From: Rhodocyclaceae bacterium
GTDB lineage: Bacteria; Pseudomonadota; Gammaproteobacteria; Burkholderiales; Rhodocyclaceae
Assembly (NCBI GenBank): GCA_016702335.1
Contig: JADJEF010000020.1
Location: 1,178,001 to 1,242,000, forward strand
Direction of reading: 5' to 3'
Length of the DNA: 64,000 nucleotides
Positions within the stretch are counted from its first letter, which is position 1, and each line of letters starts with the position of its first letter. The notes beneath the pieces were generated by a model, which made no database searches, had not been told where the DNA came from, and was given only the letters and a program-made list of their open reading frames with translations. Both the position numbers and the translations under genes were made by a program. Below are positions 1-9,695 of the stretch, in pieces.

Positions 1-390
1 TATGCCTTGCAGGAGTGGTTTGCGCCGCTGGCCTCGGGCTCCAACCCGCCCAACGCCTATGTGATCTGCCCGTGCACCATGGGTACGCTGGCCAAAGTGG
101 CGGCAGGCATGGCCGACGACCTGATCTGTCGCGCCGCCGACGTGGTGCTCAAGGAAGGGCGCAAGCTGATCATCGTGCCGCGCGAGTCACCGTTCTCGGT
201 GATTCATCTGGAAAACATGCTGCGTCTGGCGCGGGCCGGTGCCGTCATCCTGCCGCCGAACCCGGGCTTCTATCACCACCCGACTGACCTTGGCGGCGTG
301 GTTGATTTTGTCGTGGCGCGCATTCTCGATCAACTCTCGATTGCCCACCAGCTCATGCCGCGCTGGGGCGCGCCGGCGGACCCCGAATGA
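1..390 (+). CDS. ubiX: Flavin prenyltransferase UbiX, C-terminal part
   Basis: Makes prenylated FMN, the cofactor of the UbiD decarboxylase in ubiquinone synthesis. The window opens inside the gene: frame 1 is open from the first base and about 129 residues remain of a family length near 190-200. Seen are the family motifs PCTMGTLAKVA, LIIVPRESP and ILPPNPGFYHHP near the C-terminus. The stop overlaps the start of the next gene (ATGA), suggesting translational coupling. The N-terminal FMN-binding part lies outside the window. Confidence 0.93.
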   Translation, partial: YALQEWFAPLASGSNPPNAYVICPCTMGTLAKVAAGMADDLICRAADVVLKEGRKLIIVPRESPFSVIHLENMLRLARAGAVILPPNPGFYHHPTDLGGVVDFVVARILDQLSIAHQLMPRWGAPADPE

Positions 391-992
391 TCATCCCGCT
401 GTTTCCGCTAGGTGCCGTGCTGTTTCCCGGGGGGCGGCTGCCGCTGCGCATTTTTGAGGCGCGCTATATGGACATGGCCACCGCCTGTCTCAAAGACAAC
501 AGCCCGTTCGGCATCTGCCTGATCGCCAGCGGTGCTGAGGTGAGCAAGTCCGGCAGCGCCCCGGCCAAGCCCCACGCGACCGGCACCCTGGCGCAGGTCG
601 GTGAGTGGGACATGCCGCAACTGGGCATTCTCAACATCATCGCGCACGGTACTCAGCGCTTTCGTTTGTTGCGCCAATGGGTTGAGCCATCGGGGCTGAT
701 GCGCGGCGAGATCGCCCTGCCCGACGACCCGGCCACGCAGGCGCTGCCGGGTGCCTACCAGCGCCTCATTCCGCTGCTGCGGGCGATACTCGTAGAAATG
801 GGCGACGCCGACAATGCGCCGGCGCAGCCCCACCGTTTCGACGATGCCCAGTGGGTGGGCATGCGCTTTGCAGAAATTCTGCCGATTCCGGCAGCCGCCA
901 AGCAGACCCTGCTTGAGGTGGATGACAGCGTCGACCGGCTTGAGATCATTTACCGCTTTCTGGCCAGCAAGTCGCTCCTGCCCGACGAGTAA
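387..992 (+). CDS. LON substrate-binding domain protein
   Basis: A 201-residue protein made only of the N-terminal, PUA-like domain of Lon protease; the ATPase and protease domains are absent. The start MIIPLFPLGAVLFPGG and the motif LRIFEARYMDM are typical of stand-alone LON-domain proteins of proteobacteria. It is presumably cytoplasmic and binds a peptide or protein; the exact role is not known. Its ATG overlaps the ubiX stop by four bases, so the two are probably cotranscribed. Confidence 0.88.
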   Translation: MIIPLFPLGAVLFPGGRLPLRIFEARYMDMATACLKDNSPFGICLIASGAEVSKSGSAPAKPHATGTLAQVGEWDMPQLGILNIIAHGTQRFRLLRQWVEPSGLMRGEIALPDDPATQALPGAYQRLIPLLRAILVEMGDADNAPAQPHRFDDAQWVGMRFAEILPIPAAAKQTLLEVDDSVDRLEIIYRFLASKSLLPDE

Positions 993-1016
993 AAGGGTGT
1001 CAGCTGGCGCAGGGGC

Positions 1017-2003
1017 TCAAGCCTTGCGGCATTGCCCACTGGCGGCCAGTGCCTGCAAACCCTGCGCCACGCTCACGCGCGGCACATACCCCAGATCGGC
1101 GCGCGCCTTGTCGCCGCGCAGCGTGCAGCTCCGGGCCATCACCATGGCCGCATGGCGGGTCAGCGGCGGCTCACCCTTGAGCGACAAGCCGCGCCACAAG
1201 GCTTCGCACAGCCACGCCACAACCGCGGCCAAGCCATAGGGAATCGACATGCCGGGCAAGCGCACCTGTGCGCTGGCAGCCATCGCCTCGATCATCTCGC
1301 GCAGACTGCGCGTGCCTTCATCAAGAATGAAATAGGCCTGACCCGGCGAACCACGCGTCAGTGCCAGCTCAATGGCATCGACCAGATTGTCGATGTAGGT
1401 GGTGGATGTCTGCGCCCGCCCGCCGTTGATCCACACCCACTTGCCGGCCGCCGCCGTCTTGAGGATGATGGGCAACAGCGTCTGATCACCCGGGCCCCAG
1501 ATAAAGCGCGGGCGCAGTACGATGGTCGTGAAATCGCCCCGGGTGTCATTGGCATCCTTCACCGCCTGCTCGGCCAGCGCCTTGGTCCGGCAGTACGGAT
1601 ACGGACTGCCGAAGGCCAGCGGGTAGCTTTCGTCAGCATCGATCAGGTCTTGTCCGAGCACCAGCGCCGCCTCGGTGCCGATGTGGATGAAGCGCTGCAC
1701 ACCGGCCCGCCGTGCGGCCAGCAGCATGCGCTGGGTGCCGCCGACATTGACTTTGTCCCAGGCATCGGGTTCGCCCCAGGGCTCGACGAAAGCCGCGGCA
1801 TGAATCACCGTCGCGCAGCCAGCAAGATGCTCGGCGATGACGTCGTTGAGGCTGCAGCGCACCGGTACCGCCCCGAGAGCGCGGATCGTGGCATCGCCGC
1901 GTTGTGAGCGCGACATGGCCTTGACAACATGACCGGCAGCGATCAATCGCCGGGCAGCGGCGCCGCCGACAAAACCGGATGCCCCGGTAATGAAGATGTT
2001 CAT
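1017..2003 (-). CDS. NAD-dependent epimerase/dehydratase (extended SDR)
   Basis: Extended short-chain dehydrogenase of 328 residues. It begins with the Rossmann motif TGASGFVGG (residues 7-15) and carries an active-site YxxxK in YPYCRTKALAE; the C-terminal region resembles 3-beta-hydroxysteroid dehydrogenase-like epimerases. Substrate unknown. It is the last gene of a minus-strand run purT-mutY-epimerase, each pair overlapping by four bases (ATGA). Confidence 0.85.
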   Translation of the reverse strand: MNIFITGASGFVGGAAARRLIAAGHVVKAMSRSQRGDATIRALGAVPVRCSLNDVIAEHLAGCATVIHAAAFVEPWGEPDAWDKVNVGGTQRMLLAARRAGVQRFIHIGTEAALVLGQDLIDADESYPLAFGSPYPYCRTKALAEQAVKDANDTRGDFTTIVLRPRFIWGPGDQTLLPIILKTAAAGKWVWINGGRAQTSTTYIDNLVDAIELALTRGSPGQAYFILDEGTRSLREMIEAMAASAQVRLPGMSIPYGLAAVVAWLCEALWRGLSLKGEPPLTRHAAMVMARSCTLRGDKARADLGYVPRVSVAQGLQALAASGQCRKA

Positions 2004-3055
2004 GATTTCAGCTCCTCCAACAACCCCGCCTGCAGCAAAATTCCGCGCACCGGCGCAGGCAACGCCGCCCCCGGCAGAGCCGCTGCGTCAACCCACTGCC
2101 AGAGCGCTTCTCCAGCCACGTGTGGTTGATCAATCGAACACAGCAGCGGCGTGATGTTAAGGCGGAAATGCGAGAACGCATGTCGCCAAGTCGGCGCTGG
2201 CAACACGGCGCTGGGCGCCACACCGAGCCGTTGCTGCAACCACGATGCCGCTTCCCTACCTGCAGGCAGTTCCGGCAGGCTTTGCAACCCGCCCCAGATG
2301 CCCGCGGGTGGGCGTGTTTCCAAGAGCACGCGCCCAGCCAGGTCGCGCACCACGAGCAGGCAGGCGGCACGCTCGGGCACGGCCTTGCGTGGCTTGGCGG
2401 CCGGCAGTTCGGCAATGCGTTTTTCGCGCAGCGCAACACAACTCTCGGCCACCGGACACTGCTTGCACAAAGGCTTGCCGCGCACGCACACCGTCGCCCC
2501 CATGTCCATCTGGGCCTGGTTGTACACCGCACCGTCAGTCGCCGGCATCAGGTCGGTCGCCAATTGCCACAGACGCTTTTCCACCGCACTGCTGCCAGGA
2601 AAGCCGGCAATGCCAAACGCCCTGCACAGCAGACGCTTGACGTTGCCATCGAGGATTGGGGCGCGAGCACCAAAGCAAAACGTAGCGATCGAATTGGCGG
2701 TCGAACGGCCAATACCGGGAAGGCTCACGAGCGCCTCGGGCGAGCGCGGGAAAACGCCGCCATGCGCCGCCGCAATGGTCTGCGCGCACTTGTGCAGATT
2801 GCGCGCACGGGCGTAGTAACCCAGGCCCGCCCAGAGCGGCATCACCTCATCCACCGGTGCCTGAGCCAGATCAGCGAGGGTCGGAAAGCGCGCCAGAAAG
2901 CGCGCGTAATACGGGATCACCGTTGCTACCTGCGTTTGCTGCAGCATGATCTCCGACAGCCAGACCCGATACGGATCGGTCGTGTTCTGCCAGGGCAGGT
3001 CGTGGCGACCGTGGCGCGTGTGCCAGCGGATCAGGCGCTGGGCGAACTCGCTCAC
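2000..3055 (-). CDS. mutY: Adenine DNA glycosylase MutY
   Basis: Removes adenine mispaired with 8-oxoguanine. The 351-residue protein has the catalytic helix [11 protein letters not shown], the helix-hairpin-helix [14 protein letters not shown], and a 4Fe-4S loop with cysteines spaced C-X6-C-X2-C-X5-C ([17 protein letters not shown]). A C-terminal Nudix-like 8-oxoG recognition domain follows, ending near [10 protein letters not shown] copy of the 29-bp dispersed repeat (2184-2212) is embedded in this last domain, just before RHAFSH, without breaking the frame. The gene overlaps both neighbours by four bases. Confidence 0.96.
   Translation of the reverse strand: MSEFAQRLIRWHTRHGRHDLPWQNTTDPYRVWLSEIMLQQTQVATVIPYYARFLARFPTLADLAQAPVDEVMPLWAGLGYYARARNLHKCAQTIAAAHGGVFPRSPEALVSLPGIGRSTANSIATFCFGARAPILDGNVKRLLCRAFGIAGFPGSSAVEKRLWQLATDLMPATDGAVYNQAQMDMGATVCVRGKPLCKQCPVAESCVALREKRIAELPAAKPRKAVPERAACLLVVRDLAGRVLLETRPPAGIWGGLQSLPELPAGREAASWLQQRLGVAPSAVLPAPTWRHAFSHFRLNITPLLCSIDQPHVAGEALWQWVDAAALPGAALPAPVRGILLQAGLLEELKS
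2184..2212 (+). repeat. 29-bp dispersed repeat, copy A (inside mutY)
   Basis: Core AAGTCGGCGCTGGC, spacer AAC, then ACGGCG. It lies within the C-terminal domain of mutY; on the coding strand it reads AVLPAPTW, just before the conserved RHAFSH. Confidence 0.85.
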
Positions 3056-4257
3056 CCGGCCACGGGGCGCACCCGCGCGGCGGCCAATTTTGCCCGCGCG
3101 CGCGCCTCGTTGGTGTCAGCGGCACCCGCGACGGCCACGCCCATGCGCCGCTTCACAAACGCCTCGGGTTTGCCGAACAGACGCAGCTCGCTCTCGGGCA
3201 CCTTCAGCGCCGCGTCGATACCTTCGAAGGCAATGCCGCTGGCCTCCATGCCGCCATAAATCACCGCCGAAGCACCGGGTCGGCGCAGCGCAGTATCGAC
3301 AGGCAAACCCAGAATCGCGCGCGCATGCAGCTCAAATTCCGACAGGCGCTGAGTGGCCAGCGTGACCAGCCCGGTGTCGTGCGGGCGCGGGCTGACCTCG
3401 GAAAACCAGACCTGATCCCCCTTCACGAACAACTCCACCCCAAACAGGCCGCGCCCGCCCAGGTTGTCGGTTACGGCTTTGGCGATGGCGCGCGATCTAT
3501 CCAGCGCCAGCGCCGACATGGCCATCGGTTGCCAGCTTTCAACGTAGTCGCCATTGACCTGCACATGGCCGATGGGGGCGCAAAAGTGGGTGCTGATGTC
3601 ATCAGGCTTGCCATCCTGCGCGGCACGCACGGTGAGCTGGGTGATCTCGTAGTCGAAATCGATGAAACCTTCGACGATCACGCGCCCGGCACCGACGCGT
3701 CCGCCGGCCTGGGAATAGTCCCACGCTGCCGCCACCTCGGCCGGTGTGCGCACCAGCGACTGCCCCTTGCCCGACGACGACATCACCGGCTTGATCACAC
3801 AGGGGTAGCCAATGCCGCTGTCTATCGCCACCTGCAATTCGGCCAGGGAATCGGCAAAACGATAGGGCGAGGTGGGCAGCCCCAGTTCCTCTGCGGCCAA
3901 CCGGCGTATCCCTTCGCGGTTCATGGTCAGGTGCGCCGCACGCGCGCTGGGGATTACCGTCGCCAGCCCCTCGCGCTCGATATCCAGCAAGCTTGCCGTG
4001 GCAATGGCCTCGATTTCCGGCACCACGAAATGCGGCCGCTCCCATTCGATGAGGGCACGCAAGGCGGCACCGTCGGTCATGGTAATGACATGGCTGCGGT
4101 GAGCGACTTGCATGCCGGGTGCGTTGGCATAGCGATCAACGCCAATCACTTCGCAGCCCAGGCGCTGCAATGCAATAATGACTTCCTTGCCAAGCTCGCC
4201 ACAACCGAGCAACATCACGCGGGTGGCAGAGGCAGAGAGCGGCGTTCCAAGCTTCAT
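3052..4257 (-). CDS. purT: Formate-dependent GAR transformylase PurT
   Basis: Phosphoribosylglycinamide formyltransferase 2: uses ATP and formate to formylate GAR in purine synthesis. It is 401 residues, the normal family length. The N-terminus [17 protein letters not shown] and [16 protein letters not shown] are characteristic, as are the ATP-grasp segments [13 protein letters not shown] and [13 protein letters not shown]. First gene of the purT-mutY-epimerase run, with its stop overlapping the mutY start. The linkage to mutY has no obvious functional reason. Confidence 0.96.
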   Translation of the reverse strand: MKLGTPLSASATRVMLLGCGELGKEVIIALQRLGCEVIGVDRYANAPGMQVAHRSHVITMTDGAALRALIEWERPHFVVPEIEAIATASLLDIEREGLATVIPSARAAHLTMNREGIRRLAAEELGLPTSPYRFADSLAELQVAIDSGIGYPCVIKPVMSSSGKGQSLVRTPAEVAAAWDYSQAGGRVGAGRVIVEGFIDFDYEITQLTVRAAQDGKPDDISTHFCAPIGHVQVNGDYVESWQPMAMSALALDRSRAIAKAVTDNLGGRGLFGVELFVKGDQVWFSEVSPRPHDTGLVTLATQRLSEFELHARAILGLPVDTALRRPGASAVIYGGMEASGIAFEGIDAALKVPESELRLFGKPEAFVKRRMGVAVAGAADTNEARARAKLAAARVRPVAG

Positions 4258-4317
4258 CGGGCAGTTCCGTCACGATAACGATTCGATTGTACTGGAGACA
4301 ATTTTGCGGCTAGGGAA

Positions 4318-5026
4318 TGTTGTCTCGTTGCTCTGGCAGCCAGCTGCCTGTTCGGCGCGGCAACGGCCGGCAGCATCACTATCGGCGCTGAGGACGACTG
4401 GTATCCCTACAGCGGCGTCATCAATGGAGTTGCCCAGGGTTACGGCGTGGAGATTGCGCGCGCCGCCTTTGCGGCCGTCAAGGTTGAGGCCCTGTTTATA
4501 CCGCTCCCCTACAAGCGGTGTATCGAAATGGTCACCGCGGGCAGTTGTCTCGCCTGCAACGACCACCCGGACCCAGGACAACGAAGACACTTTCACTGGA
4601 CAAAAGAGCCCTTGCTTAAGTCGCGCAAAGCCTGATTTATGCCAAGGAGGCAGGCTGCCAAGAACCGGACCGTGCGCCGATCCTCGAAGGCAAGACAGTC
4701 GCGGTTACCAATCAACTATGAATACGGCCTCCTTCGATGAACACCAAAATTCTCCGCGAGCGCTCTCCGCCTTTCGCATGCTCGACGCCGGGCGAGCCCA
4801 ATTTGCGGTGGGTTATGAAAAAGTAGTGAATGACATGCTGAAGCACAATGCGTCATTGTTCACCAGCCCTATCGTGCCGGTCGGTGAAATCTCGGTGACC
4901 GATCAATACGCCGTGTTTTCGCGCCGCCACCCTAATGGCAAGCGCTACATGGCGTTGTTCGAGAAAGGCCTCGCTCTGATCCGGAAAAACGGCACCTATG
5001 CCGAGATCGAGAAACGCTACCCGTGA
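4318..5026 (+). pseudogene. Decayed periplasmic solute-binding protein (family 3)
   Basis: Remnant of an amino-acid-type periplasmic binding protein, broken by several frameshifts. Frame 1 gives a signal-peptide-like stretch and mature start (SITIGAEDDWYPYSG) to about 4600. Frame 2 holds TTRTQDNEDTF, frame 3 holds LIYAKEAGC to EGKTVAVTNQL and then stops, and frame 2 resumes with LDAGRAQFAVGYEKVV and ends KNGTYAEIEKRYP at 5026. No good start codon precedes the signal peptide. At least three or four indels are needed to restore the frame, so this is decay rather than one sequencing error. Intact relatives lie at 6153 and 7979. Confidence 0.85.
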
Positions 5027-5562
5027 GCACCGCCCAGCCGATGCCGTTCCACACGCCTGCCACGCTCAAGCTGCGCCAGGCACTGGGCGACTTCGCTACC
5101 GGCGTCACCATCATCACCGCGCGCGGTGCCGATGGTCGGCTCACCGGCATGACCGCCAATTCCTTCGCCTCGGTCTCATTGCTGCCACCTCTGGTGCTGT
5201 GGAATCTCTCGCTCGGCTCGCCGTCAGTGCCGATTTTCGAGAGCTGCACGCACTATGCCGTCAACATTCTGGCCACCGACCAGGCCAGCCTTTCGCAGCG
5301 TTTTGCCCGGCGCAGCGAGGACAAGTTCAAGGGTTTGAAATGTCGCGCGGGTGCGGGTGGCTCGGCCCTGATCCCCGGCTGCATTGCCTGGTTCGAGTGC
5401 CGCGTGGTCGCGCGACACCCAGCCGGCGATCACATCATCATGGTCGCCGAGGTTGAGAAGTTTCGCCGCGCGTCGCGTCGCGCCGGCGAGTGTGCGCTAC
5501 CTGAACCACTGCTGTTTCATCATGGCAAATACAAGTCGCTCGGCGCATTGGTCGCCCCCTGA
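5023..5562 (+). CDS. Flavin reductase-like domain protein
   Basis: A 179-residue FMN-binding protein of the flavin reductase (DIM6/NTAB) family, which supplies reduced flavin to monooxygenases or acts as a stand-alone NAD(P)H:flavin oxidoreductase. Typical motifs are FATGVTIITA, GMTANSFASVSLLPPLVLW and FHHGKY near the C-terminus. The GTG start at 5023 gives the family N-terminus and overlaps the end of the decayed gene upstream. It overlaps the downstream mobA by 41 bases. The partner oxygenase is not evident. Confidence 0.85.
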   Translation: MSTAQPMPFHTPATLKLRQALGDFATGVTIITARGADGRLTGMTANSFASVSLLPPLVLWNLSLGSPSVPIFESCTHYAVNILATDQASLSQRFARRSEDKFKGLKCRAGAGGSALIPGCIAWFECRVVARHPAGDHIIMVAEVEKFRRASRRAGECALPEPLLFHHGKYKSLGALVAP

Positions 5563-6151
5563 ACGCGCGGCACTCACCGGGCTGATACTCGCGGGTGGCG
5601 AAGGCCGGCGCATGGGGGGGGCCGACAAGGGCCTGCAGGGTTTTCAGGGCCAGACGCTGGTGGCCAGCGTGCTGGCGTGTCTGACAGTGCAGGTCAGCAC
5701 GGTGCTCATCTCGGCCAACCGCAATCGCGCGGCCTACGGGCGGTTTGGCTACCCGGTCATTACCGATGCCGAAATTTACCGGGGTGAGGGCTACGCCGGG
5801 CCACTGGCCGGCCTGCACGCCGGCCTGACCCGCTGCACGACAGAGTGGTTGTTATGCGTACCCTGCGATACGCCCTGCCTGCCCACCGATCTGGCCGTGC
5901 GTCTGGCCGCCGGGCGGCAGGGTGCGCCACTGGCGGTGGCCACCTGCCAGGGCGACAGCCAGCCCACCGTGTGCCTGATACACGCAACACTGCTTGCCTC
6001 GCTAGGCAATTTTTTAGCCGCCGGCGAACGTAAGGTGAGGGCGTGGCAAGCGCGGGTGGGGGCGGTGAGCGTGAACTTTGATGACCCGCGCCAATTTGCC
6101 AATTTCAATACCCTGCAGTCTTTAACCAATTTCGTCGAAGCACAGACCTGA
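5522..6151 (+). CDS. mobA: Molybdenum cofactor guanylyltransferase MobA
   Basis: Transfers GMP to molybdopterin cofactor, making the MGD form used by DMSO-reductase-family enzymes. The nucleotide-binding motif LILAGGEGRRMGGADKGL is near the N-terminus, followed by LLCVPCDTPCLPTDL. I chose the ATG at 5522 because it places this motif about 16 residues in; an in-frame extension to 5384 lies in the flavin reductase and lacks family features. The product is about 209 residues, normal for MobA. The 41-base overlap with the upstream gene suggests coupling. Confidence 0.92.
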   Translation: MANTSRSAHWSPPERAALTGLILAGGEGRRMGGADKGLQGFQGQTLVASVLACLTVQVSTVLISANRNRAAYGRFGYPVITDAEIYRGEGYAGPLAGLHAGLTRCTTEWLLCVPCDTPCLPTDLAVRLAAGRQGAPLAVATCQGDSQPTVCLIHATLLASLGNFLAAGERKVRAWQARVGAVSVNFDDPRQFANFNTLQSLTNFVEAQT

Positions 6152-6152
6152 C

Positions 6153-6890
6153 ATGCTGGTGAAAGCGCTCCTGCTGGCCATGATCTGCCTACAGCTCAAC
6201 ACTCAGGCAATGGCGAACGAGCCGCTGCGCTTTGTCGCCAACACCGCGTGGGGCATGCCCTTTGCCCGCTTCGAGGGCGAACGCCTGACCGGTGGCGTCA
6301 TGTTTGATCTGGGCATGGCATTGGGCGCGGCGACAGGAAGGCCGGTGAGCTTTGTGTCCTTACCCCGCAAACGGATCGAAAGGGCGGTGCTGGCGGGCGA
6401 CGTCGACATTCGCTGCTACACGAACCCGACGTGGATTGATGCCCCCAAGGCCTATCGATGGACCGAGCCGCTCTTCGAACTGCGTGATGTGATTGTGGGC
6501 GGCGTGGGCGCGAAGCCGCTGCGTCAGGTGAGCGATGCGGCCCAAGGCAGCATCCTCAGTGCGGTCCTGGGCTATCGCTACCCTTCGCTCGATGCCCACT
6601 TTGACTCCGGGCTGTTCAAGCGTGAAGATACGGTCGATCAGGAAAAGGTTCTGCTCAAAGTCGGCGCAGGGCGCACCCCCTATGGCGTCTCCAATCAGGC
6701 GGCGCTGGACTGGTATCGCCTCACCACACCACGGCATGGCCTGGCTGACTGGACGCTGACTGTCGCGACCTCGGCGATTCATTGCGCCATTCCCAAGACC
6801 AGCCCCTGGAGTCGGGGTACGCTCATCGAGGCACTCAACAGCCTCAAGCGCAACGGCAAGATCGACGCCATTTTGCGTAGTTACAAATAG
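6153..6890 (+). CDS. Orphan periplasmic solute-binding protein (family 3)
   Basis: A 245-residue secreted protein with a signal peptide (hydrophobic LLLAMICLQL, predicted cut after AMA near residue 22) and the two-lobe fold of SBP_bac_3: GGVMFDLGMALG, VLAGDVDIRC, and a C-terminal LNSLKRNGKIDAILRSYK. It starts one base after mobA ends. No permease or ATPase is near, so it is probably an orphan binding protein rather than part of an ABC importer. Ligand unknown. Confidence 0.8.
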   Translation: MLVKALLLAMICLQLNTQAMANEPLRFVANTAWGMPFARFEGERLTGGVMFDLGMALGAATGRPVSFVSLPRKRIERAVLAGDVDIRCYTNPTWIDAPKAYRWTEPLFELRDVIVGGVGAKPLRQVSDAAQGSILSAVLGYRYPSLDAHFDSGLFKREDTVDQEKVLLKVGAGRTPYGVSNQAALDWYRLTTPRHGLADWTLTVATSAIHCAIPKTSPWSRGTLIEALNSLKRNGKIDAILRSYK

Positions 6891-6947
6891 CTCATTGCGC
6901 TGAAGCCACCGGGACCGCGCCGGGCCCCGGGCCCCGGACAATGCCTG

Positions 6948-7907
6948 TCAATCGCGCCAGAACCCGCGTATTCCGGCCACGCCATGGCATCCGGCCTGTC
7001 TTGCCCGGTCAAGATCGCCGGGGCTCAGCCCGCCCAATCCGTAAGTCGGCGCTGGTGACACGGCGATTTGCGCCGCCAGAGCATCCCAGCCCAAGACCGG
7101 CGCATCCGGATGGCTGAGCGTGGGCAATACCGGACCAAACACCACGAAATCACAACCCAGCCGGCCCGCCGCGGCAAGTTCGGCAGCGTTATGGCACGAG
7201 GCGGCCACCAGCGGCAATGCAGGGCGCGCTGGCAACCGGGCCAATTCGTTGAGCAGCACGGCGGGCAGGTGTACCCCGTCTGCGCCCAGCCGCTGCGCCA
7301 ACTCGACCTCCGCATGAATCAAGGCGCGCGCACCCGCCGCATGGCACAAGCCCAACGCCGCGACATAAAAGGCGGCACGCTCGCGTTCCGGCAAGCCCGG
7401 CTCGCGCAACTGCACCAGGCGCAGACCCCGCTCCAGCGCTATTGCCAGCAATGCCAACTGCTGGTCTGTGCCAATCGCGGCCGCCTGTGTGATGGCGTAG
7501 TGCGTCGGCAGGCGCAGCGAAGCGAGCACCGGGCCATTGGCCGGCAACATCGGGCCTACGCGCTCGTCGCCGGGTTGCTGCCAGCTGAGGGCATCATGGA
7601 CATGATCCGTCACCTCACCCGACCAGTGCCGTACCCGGAAAAAATGCAAGTCGACGTGTGCATGTTCATAAATGTGCTCGCGCCTCAGCCAAGGGTCAGC
7701 GCGCTGCACGACGATGCCCAACTCCTCTTGCAACTCGCGCATGATGGCGGCACGCGGGGTCTCGCCGGCCTCGACCTTGCCGCCGGGAAACTCCCAATAG
7801 CCTGCATAGAAGGTGCCGGGCGCGCGGCGTCCGAGCAGGTAGCGGCCATCAGGCTGCTCGATCACGGCGGCGGCGACAGCCACGCGTTTGCTGGTGGGCG
7901 CTCCCAC
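6948..7907 (-). CDS. Nudix hydrolase / thiamine-phosphate-synthase-like fusion
   Basis: A 319-residue two-domain protein. Residues about 8-130 are a MutT-like Nudix hydrolase with the full Nudix box ([10 protein letters not shown]...RELQEELG), expected to hydrolyse 8-oxo-dGTP. Residues about 140-319 are a ThiE/TenI-type barrel ([55 protein letters not shown]). This fusion is well known in proteobacteria; whether the second domain makes thiamine phosphate is doubtful. Repeat copy B sits in the second domain and encodes AVSPAPTYG. Confidence 0.9.
   Translation of the reverse strand: MGAPTSKRVAVAAAVIEQPDGRYLLGRRAPGTFYAGYWEFPGGKVEAGETPRAAIMRELQEELGIVVQRADPWLRREHIYEHAHVDLHFFRVRHWSGEVTDHVHDALSWQQPGDERVGPMLPANGPVLASLRLPTHYAITQAAAIGTDQQLALLAIALERGLRLVQLREPGLPERERAAFYVAALGLCHAAGARALIHAEVELAQRLGADGVHLPAVLLNELARLPARPALPLVAASCHNAAELAAAGRLGCDFVVFGPVLPTLSHPDAPVLGWDALAAQIAVSPAPTYGLGGLSPGDLDRARQAGCHGVAGIRGFWRD
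7039..7067 (+). repeat. 29-bp dispersed repeat, copy B (inside Nudix/ThiE-like gene)
   Basis: AAGTCGGCGCTGGT, spacer GAC, ACGGCGAT. Embedded in the barrel domain just before the conserved LGGL segment; on the coding strand it reads IAVSPAPTY, the same frame as copy A in mutY. Confidence 0.88.
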
Positions 7908-7978
7908 GATCGCTTACCTCACGCTCTGACCGAGGCGCTGAAACTCGCCCAAAAAACACTCAAGCCCGATGGACCACA

Positions 7979-8782
7979 TCAGGGCATGATCCGCCTGGCC
8001 AGATCGGCACCCAGATGGCGCTGAAAGATTTTTTCCAGCGTGCCATCACTGCGCATCGCTTCCATGGCCGCGCGCAAGCGCTCGGCGTCAGGCTCGGAAA
8101 CCCGCTTGCGCGACAGAATCAGCCCGTGCGGCACCCTGTCATCAGGCGCAATATCGAGGTAGCTCACCTTGCCGTCCAGTTTGTGCCGAAGCACCAGAGG
8201 CCCCCACACGACGGGCATGGCCAGAAGCCCATCAATCGTGTTCTCGACAAATGCCGAGAACACGGCATCCGCATCGACATACTCGGTCACCCTCCCCAAC
8301 GCGCGCAGCGTATCGATCCAGGCATCAAACCCTTTGCCATGTTTGAACGACTTGACCACGCCCAGACGCAGCGCCGGATCGGCATAAAAGGCGCGCAGGG
8401 AGTCAATGCGTGCGGCCTTTTCCGGTGCCATCAGCAGATGGTTGCGTGTCTGGAAATAGATGATGAAACGGGCAAACTGGTCGCGTTCGGGGGTGGGAAT
8501 GCCGGAAACCGACATATCAAGCGATCCCTCGGCCAGGCGAATCCAGATGCGGGCCCGGGCATCGCTTTCCTGACGGAACCGGCAACCAGAACGCCGGCCT
8601 ATCTCCTCGATCAGGTCTTTGTCGATGCCGACGTACTGTTTGCTCGCGTTCTGATAGTAAAGCGAACCCAGTTCATAAAAAGCGATATCGTAGGGCCCGC
8701 AGGCTTGCGCCCACGGGGCGGCCAGCAACAGTGCCACGAGCAGACCCGAAGCACGCGCCAAAACACCAGGGTATGTTTTCAT
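7979..8782 (-). CDS. Periplasmic solute-binding protein (family 3)
   Basis: A 267-residue secreted binding protein: a signal peptide (LLVALLLAAPWAQA), then a mature region starting CGPYDIAFYELGSLYY, with VGIDKDLIEEIGRRSGC and a C-terminal LRAAMEAMRSDGTLEKIFQRHLG typical of SBP_bac_3. Its ATG overlaps the stop of the upstream DUF815 ATPase gene by four bases. No transporter membrane genes are adjacent. Cysteines near the mature N-terminus and in SGCRF might form a disulfide. Confidence 0.8.
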   Translation of the reverse strand: MKTYPGVLARASGLLVALLLAAPWAQACGPYDIAFYELGSLYYQNASKQYVGIDKDLIEEIGRRSGCRFRQESDARARIWIRLAEGSLDMSVSGIPTPERDQFARFIIYFQTRNHLLMAPEKAARIDSLRAFYADPALRLGVVKSFKHGKGFDAWIDTLRALGRVTEYVDADAVFSAFVENTIDGLLAMPVVWGPLVLRHKLDGKVSYLDIAPDDRVPHGLILSRKRVSEPDAERLRAAMEAMRSDGTLEKIFQRHLGADLARRIMP

Positions 8783-9651
8783 TGACTCGCCCGCCCGGCC
8801 AGATCACGCGCAAACTGCCAGGCCACGCGCCCCGAGCGAGAGCCACGGGCGAGCGCCCAGCGCAGGGCCTCGCCACGCACCGCGTCGATCTGCTCCGGGG
8901 CCACGCCGTACTCGCCCAGCCAGTGATTGCAGATGGCCAGATAGGTGTCCTGATCCATGGTGTAAAACGACAGCCAGAGCCCAAAGCGCTCGGACAATGA
9001 CACCTTCTCTTCGGTGGTATCGCCCGGGCGCAGTTCGCCGCGCTCGTCTTGCTGCGCTTCGAGATTTTCGGCCATCATTTCGGGCATCAGGTGCCGCCGG
9101 TTCGAGGTGGCATAGACCAGCACATTGTCGGCCATGCCACTGATCGAGCCGTCGAGCACGCTCTTGAGTGCCTTGTAGCCCGGCTCGCCCGCTTCGAATG
9201 AGAGGTCGTCGCAAAAAACGATGAATTTTTCTGGCCGGTCAACGATCAATGCCACGATGTCGGGCAGATGCACCAGATCAGCTTTATCGACCTCAATCAG
9301 GCGCAGGCCCTGTGCGGAAAAGCGCTCGAGCACCGCTTTCACCAGTGAGCTCTTGCCGGTGCCCCGCGCGCCCGTAAGCAGCACATTGTTCGCGGGGTGG
9401 CCGGCGACAAACTGGCGCGTGTTTTGCTCGATGCGCTGCTTTTGCCCATCGACTCCCTGCAAATCGCCCAGGCGGATGCGGTGCGGGTGATAAACAGGCT
9501 CGAGCCAGCCGTGTGCCAGCACGCCGGAGCGGCTGCGCCAGCGGAAGGCGGGCGCTTTCCAGTCGATATCACCGGGGGGCGGAGGCAGCCAGTGCTCGGC
9601 GCGTTCAAGCAGGCGTTCCAGTCTTTTCAGCAGATCAGGGGGCGTCGACAT
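8779..9651 (-). CDS. DUF815 family ATP-binding protein (AAA+-like)
   Basis: A 290-residue cytoplasmic ATPase of the DUF815 family. The Walker A motif is TGARGTGKSSLVKAV, Walker B is KFIVFCDDLSFE, and a sensor-like VYATSNRRHLMPEMM follows. The C-terminal region (ALRWALARGSRSGRVAWQFARDLAG) is typical of the family. Function is uncharacterised. Divergent from mltA, with only 44 bases between the starts, so both promoters must lie there or inside the genes. Confidence 0.88.
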   Translation of the reverse strand: MSTPPDLLKRLERLLERAEHWLPPPPGDIDWKAPAFRWRSRSGVLAHGWLEPVYHPHRIRLGDLQGVDGQKQRIEQNTRQFVAGHPANNVLLTGARGTGKSSLVKAVLERFSAQGLRLIEVDKADLVHLPDIVALIVDRPEKFIVFCDDLSFEAGEPGYKALKSVLDGSISGMADNVLVYATSNRRHLMPEMMAENLEAQQDERGELRPGDTTEEKVSLSERFGLWLSFYTMDQDTYLAICNHWLGEYGVAPEQIDAVRGEALRWALARGSRSGRVAWQFARDLAGRASQ

Positions 9652-9695
9652 CGGCTAACGTGGAGGCATCGGATTTCTTGCAATCGAGCTCGATT

